From assembly GCA_916610825.1 (NCBI GenBank), contig OU744451.1:25654207-25718206 (forward strand): a stretch of 64,000 bases of DNA, read 5' to 3'. A program made the position numbers and the translations under genes. Origin of the DNA: Haliclystus octoradiatus. Its lineage: Eukaryota > Cnidaria > Staurozoa > Stauromedusae > Haliclystidae. The notes under the pieces are model-generated. The model was not told the DNA's origin. It saw only the letters and a program-made list of their open reading frames with translations, and searched no databases. Below are positions 60,361 through 64,000 of this stretch, piece after piece (the stretch's first letter is position 1; every line of letters begins with the position of its first letter).

Positions 60361-62822
60361 GTCTAAGCGCAGGCTATGGATCCCAATTACATGCGGCCTC
60401 CCACAATTTGTATACAGATAAATCAAAAACAGTGTCTGGCTAAAAACATTTGTATCAATGATGAGTCTACATTTAGGTTAGGGGTGGGTTCCCTTTGATG
60501 TACTTTCAAGCTAACCCCTGAGTAGACATTATCACGTCTTTGTGATTCTAAAGAGATTGAATAGTACCTGGATAGCTACAACACAATCTAAAATGAATTG
60601 TAACATTTCCATTATTTATGTTATTATTTATTTAATATATTGAAAACTAAAATTTTATATTTCTCTTTGAATAAATTTACAAATAAAACAATTTTATTAA
60701 AATTTGATTTTTAAATAAAAAGATTGAAGTCTTTATCCAATTTATCTGAAAATACACAAACACATTGATTAAGTTTCAAATTGAGATTACGATTAATATA
60801 AAGTAACAATGTAGTGGATACTGCCACAATAAATTAATTCATAAATATTTCCCAAATTTTAAAAACAGTTTCACTGTTTGAGTGTTACAACGTAGCTCAC
60901 TAACAATTTTTACTGCATATAACTGATATTATGCTTATCCAAAATTGTTCAATTCAATATTCTTTCAAACATCTTTGAAGTTATCGATGTGAGACATTGC
61001 AAAGTGTAAAGTAGGCCATAAATCATTTGAGTACCAAAGATGAGAAATAACTAATTGGTCACTTAAAAGGGCAACCGTGTTGTAACCATGCTCAAATTTG
61101 ACATTTGAAGTCATGTGGAAGCCATGACTGACATTGATTGTTGAATTTTGTATACATTATTCAAAATTAAGCTCTTAGCGACTGCCGGTCAATGTTGCCC
61201 CTTTAACTTTGAATATCTGTTTTTCAGGATTTGTTCACGTTGCGCACATTTTCAAATTTTTATTTCTCTAAAATTACTAATTCATTCGTCTTGAGGCTTA
61301 ACAAAGTAGCTACATCACTTAGTAAAGCAAATGCGGTCAACATTTTTAACTTTAATTTGTTATGAGTTAATCCTATTTGGCCTACAAATCATACAAATAT
61401 CATTTTTCTTCTGCTCTAGCCTTTTTGAATCACAACTTTAGTTTACCCTGTTGTTGGCAAATAGCTAGCATCTCAAAACACTACAATTTGCTGATCTGTT
61501 TTCTAGCTTTGACAAAATCTGAATCCCTTGTCCGAATTACAAACAAAGCTTATCATCTAGTAAATGAAGAGTAGCAATTACTCACTGTCAGCTGTAGATG
61601 TGTGTGTGTGTTCAGCTTTGTCCCCTCTATACAAATATTGCTTTGCCCTAAATAACACAATCAAAGTTAACATAATAAGTCAATAGGAATTAAGGAAATC
61701 CCCAATTGATGTCTTGAATCAATTAGACAGTAATAAACTGCAGGGCTCTCAAAGAAATTTTGGGGTCTTGGGATTTTTGCAAATATGGTCTTGGGAATTT
61801 GACTTCTCCTTAAAATATATTTTCAAAATATACCAGCAACACACTCCAAATGTACAATCAAAATGTAGCAAAAACACTTGCGGGCCCTAAACATTGCCTT
61901 GAACCTGGGGAAATCTCCTTGTTTCCCTCTCCCTCTCGGCGACCCAAGGTTGTAGACTGCCCGATTGTACACTGAGTATGTACAGTGGTCACTGTACAAC
62001 TGTGTGCTGTACATCAAATTGTAAGGACAAGAAAAAAAAAGAATGGCTATGAGGAAAGAGGGGAAATTTGTCCTCTTGCTCTGATAATAATCTACCTTTT
62101 AACGGATACTGATACAAATGCTAATGTCAGATACTAGGGTTTACGAATTTAAGAGGGCTTTTTGCCAGTATCAGGTTGACAATACACTATAATTAGTCAA
62201 ATTAGGTCAGTAAAATTATACACTATAAAACAGGCCGAAAATGTATTCACAGTTTATTAGTGATACGTCTTGTTTGCTATAAGATAATATCAAGTAATTG
62301 TAATAAATCCTATAAAAGTCAAGTCCTATCAGAATTAGATGACACTATTTTCAAACAACCCCATAATTATGATTATTACATTTATATTATAGTATAGTAA
62401 ATGTAATGGTCAGAAACAAGTATGCCCCTAGTCCCTACCTGTCTGCTGCTACGTATGTCTCAAGTATGGCTGCGCAATTTTGAGCCATATTGACTTGGGA
62501 TATGTTAATAATATTTACGATAAGCACATGAAGCACTCCCGGTATAGCCTGCACGCAGACCCAAATCTTTTTTCAATGATTGGTAGGGTTTGCGTAATAT
62601 TGACAGAAAGGCCCAGATGTAGAGTAGCGGAATAATGGGCCTTGTGGAGCTAGGCTAGCCAGAAACAAGCACTGGTCTGCTGCTAGTAAATTTTATATAA
62701 TTGTTGACCTTTTTCCTCATCTCATTGATGCCAGTTACTTTCTGAGTAACTTACACTACGTTACATATTTCTACTGGCAATAAAAAGGCAAACAAACAGT
62801 AAAAACCAACACATTGACATAC

Positions 62823-64000
62823 CTCGCAACTGCAATTAACTTTACTGCAATTGCATGTTGTGCATATTTCTTCACGTTGATCATTACCAGAAGAATCAAC
62901 AGATTTTTGATACGCAATATTGACATTGCCTCTCGTTCTTTCTTTTAATTTATCGTCATTATCTAAACTAATGTCATTTTCAACCTTTGCTAATGGTACC
63001 GCCAGAGGATACTCCTGGCCATCAACTGGTTGCTGTCGATGAAAACTTGATCTTTTCATTGAAACTTCTTTCTGCTCAACAGGATAAAGTCCAGAGGCAA
63101 TACTATTGTTATTAGGTAATGATTTAGTCCTTGGGTTACAAAAGTGTTCCTTTGGGGTTGTATCGTTACATTGTACATGCATCAGTGGTTTGATTATGTT
63201 TTGTTTTCCCGCATGCTGTACATTTGGTAGCTGGCCACCATTTGTATGTTCAGGTACTGTTTCATCATAAGTCATAAACCCACGATGTAATTTCCCGTTA
63301 GAACTTATAGAGAATGAACGTGAACGCTTTTCATCATAAACCATTTTCACATTCTTTAAACAACTAGTAGACCCTCCATCGTCTGCTTTGACTATTTTTG
63401 TACTATTCACAGATAATTTTGGACTCGTTTCATTACCACAGTCAAAGGTGACACTTTTTGGTCGCTTCTTTTGATCAGAACTTTGAAGTTGTGATGGATT
63501 CCTGACAACAAGTGCAGAGGGGATATCACCAACTATAGTTCTGTATAATCCAGTTGCTAGGAAAACTGCATCTGCTTCTGAAATAGATCGTTCGTTGTGA
63601 AACGTAGGTGGCGGAGCCATTGTATGAAACACAGGGGTGTCTCCTTGTTCCGCCGGCGTCCTCCAGTATGTATAATCAAGTTCAATTTCATCACCCGTCA
63701 AAAGCTGACCAGCCACTTCAATTAATGGAGTAGAATGTTCCTTACTTTTTTTAAATGAAATAGAATCACCATGTGTTCGACATTTCATTCTGTTACCACG
63801 TTGCACATGTGTGGTTTCTGGTGAAGTTCTGTTTGATTGATTACGAGGGCTAATAGGAGATAAACGTTGGCAGCAGTTGAATTGTTTGTGGTCACTATAG
63901 TGGCCATGAAGGTGGACTGTTGAAGAAATATTTGCGGATTGAACAGATGAAGCTTCGATAAATTTTGAATCCATTCTTTTATTTGATTTTGGATCAACTG
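62823..64000 (-). CDS. Unrecognised protein, long exon of a partial gene
   Basis: An open frame runs from the right edge to a splice donor at 62823 (GCGAG|GTATG). From the first ATG in the window (63974) it gives 384 codons; the frame stays open upstream, so the true start may lie outside. I do not recognise the protein. It is polar and Ser/Thr/Asn-rich, with probable disorder. It includes GQLLTGDEIELDYTYWRTP (about 88-106), a block DAVFLATGLYRTIVGDIPSA, RPKSVTFDCG and RSRSFSISSN (possible phosphorylation sites). The final residues before the donor are Cys-rich (CTTCNCSKVNCSC), which could start a metal-binding or disulphide module continued in the next exon. Reading past the donor meets a stop after about 20 residues, which supports splicing there. 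Confidence 0.7.

Larger units (their letters stand above)
59556..62822. other. Interval TMEM208 to the right-edge gene
   Basis: This contains the TMEM208 promoter, a pogo-like MITE fragment (about 59815-59875), a SINE B fragment (60030-60139), a transposon end (60140-60360) and AT-rich sequence. The right-edge gene should have further exons here on the minus strand, since its visible exon ends in a splice donor. I could not identify them. Confidence 0.5.

Overview
This window reads as animal nuclear DNA. Genes are split by many GT-AG introns, intergenic DNA is AT-rich, and families of short transposable elements are scattered throughout. The gene set (one Aurora kinase, C5orf22/UPF0489, CCDC102, two B0AT-type SLC6 transporters, a PTP1B/TC-PTP phosphatase, TMEM208) is metazoan. 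The many TAGGCCTA-type motifs and the active-looking Penelope element suggest a marine invertebrate, perhaps an echinoderm or other non-vertebrate deuterostome. That placement is inference; no species is claimed. The gene models below were assembled by hand from splice sites, reading phase and family resemblance.

Layout. (1) 733-4513, minus: C5orf22/UPF0489, with its C-terminal exons off the left edge. (2) 5186-10480, plus: a complete 13-exon Aurora kinase, head-to-head with C5orf22 across 672 bp. (3) 11286-15896, minus: CCDC102, convergent with Aurora. (4) 17953-24738 and 25689-35475, plus: two tandem SLC6 amino-acid transporters with the same 10-exon structure. (5) 38859-51823, plus: a PTPN1/PTPN2-type tyrosine phosphatase in 12 exons. 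Its eighth intron carries an intact Penelope-like retroelement, a 588-bp trinucleotide array and a large palindrome. (6) 54089-55288, plus: a small single-pass membrane protein with a PPxY motif, not recognised. (7) 55908-59555, minus: TMEM208. (8) 62823-64000, minus: the long exon of an unrecognised gene that runs off the right edge.

The genes do not form a pathway; this is an ordinary multi-gene stretch. Two are ER-membrane proteins (the PTP1B-type phosphatase and TMEM208), and the SLC6 pair would act at the plasma membrane.

The mobile DNA is the most unusual part. Several elements contain hammerhead-ribozyme motifs: both pseudo-LTRs of the Penelope element, a palindrome beside the trinucleotide array, a 181-bp insertion with a perfect 15-bp target duplication in an SLC6 intron, and decayed copies near CCDC102. 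Together they look like a Penelope element plus small non-autonomous retrozyme-like relatives. Other points of interest are a threefold tandem duplication of a splice acceptor in the phosphatase gene, an inverted repeat that spans an Aurora splice acceptor and exon start, a sharply bounded near-identical tract shared by the two SLC6 genes, and a ten-pentamer heat-shock-element-like palindrome.
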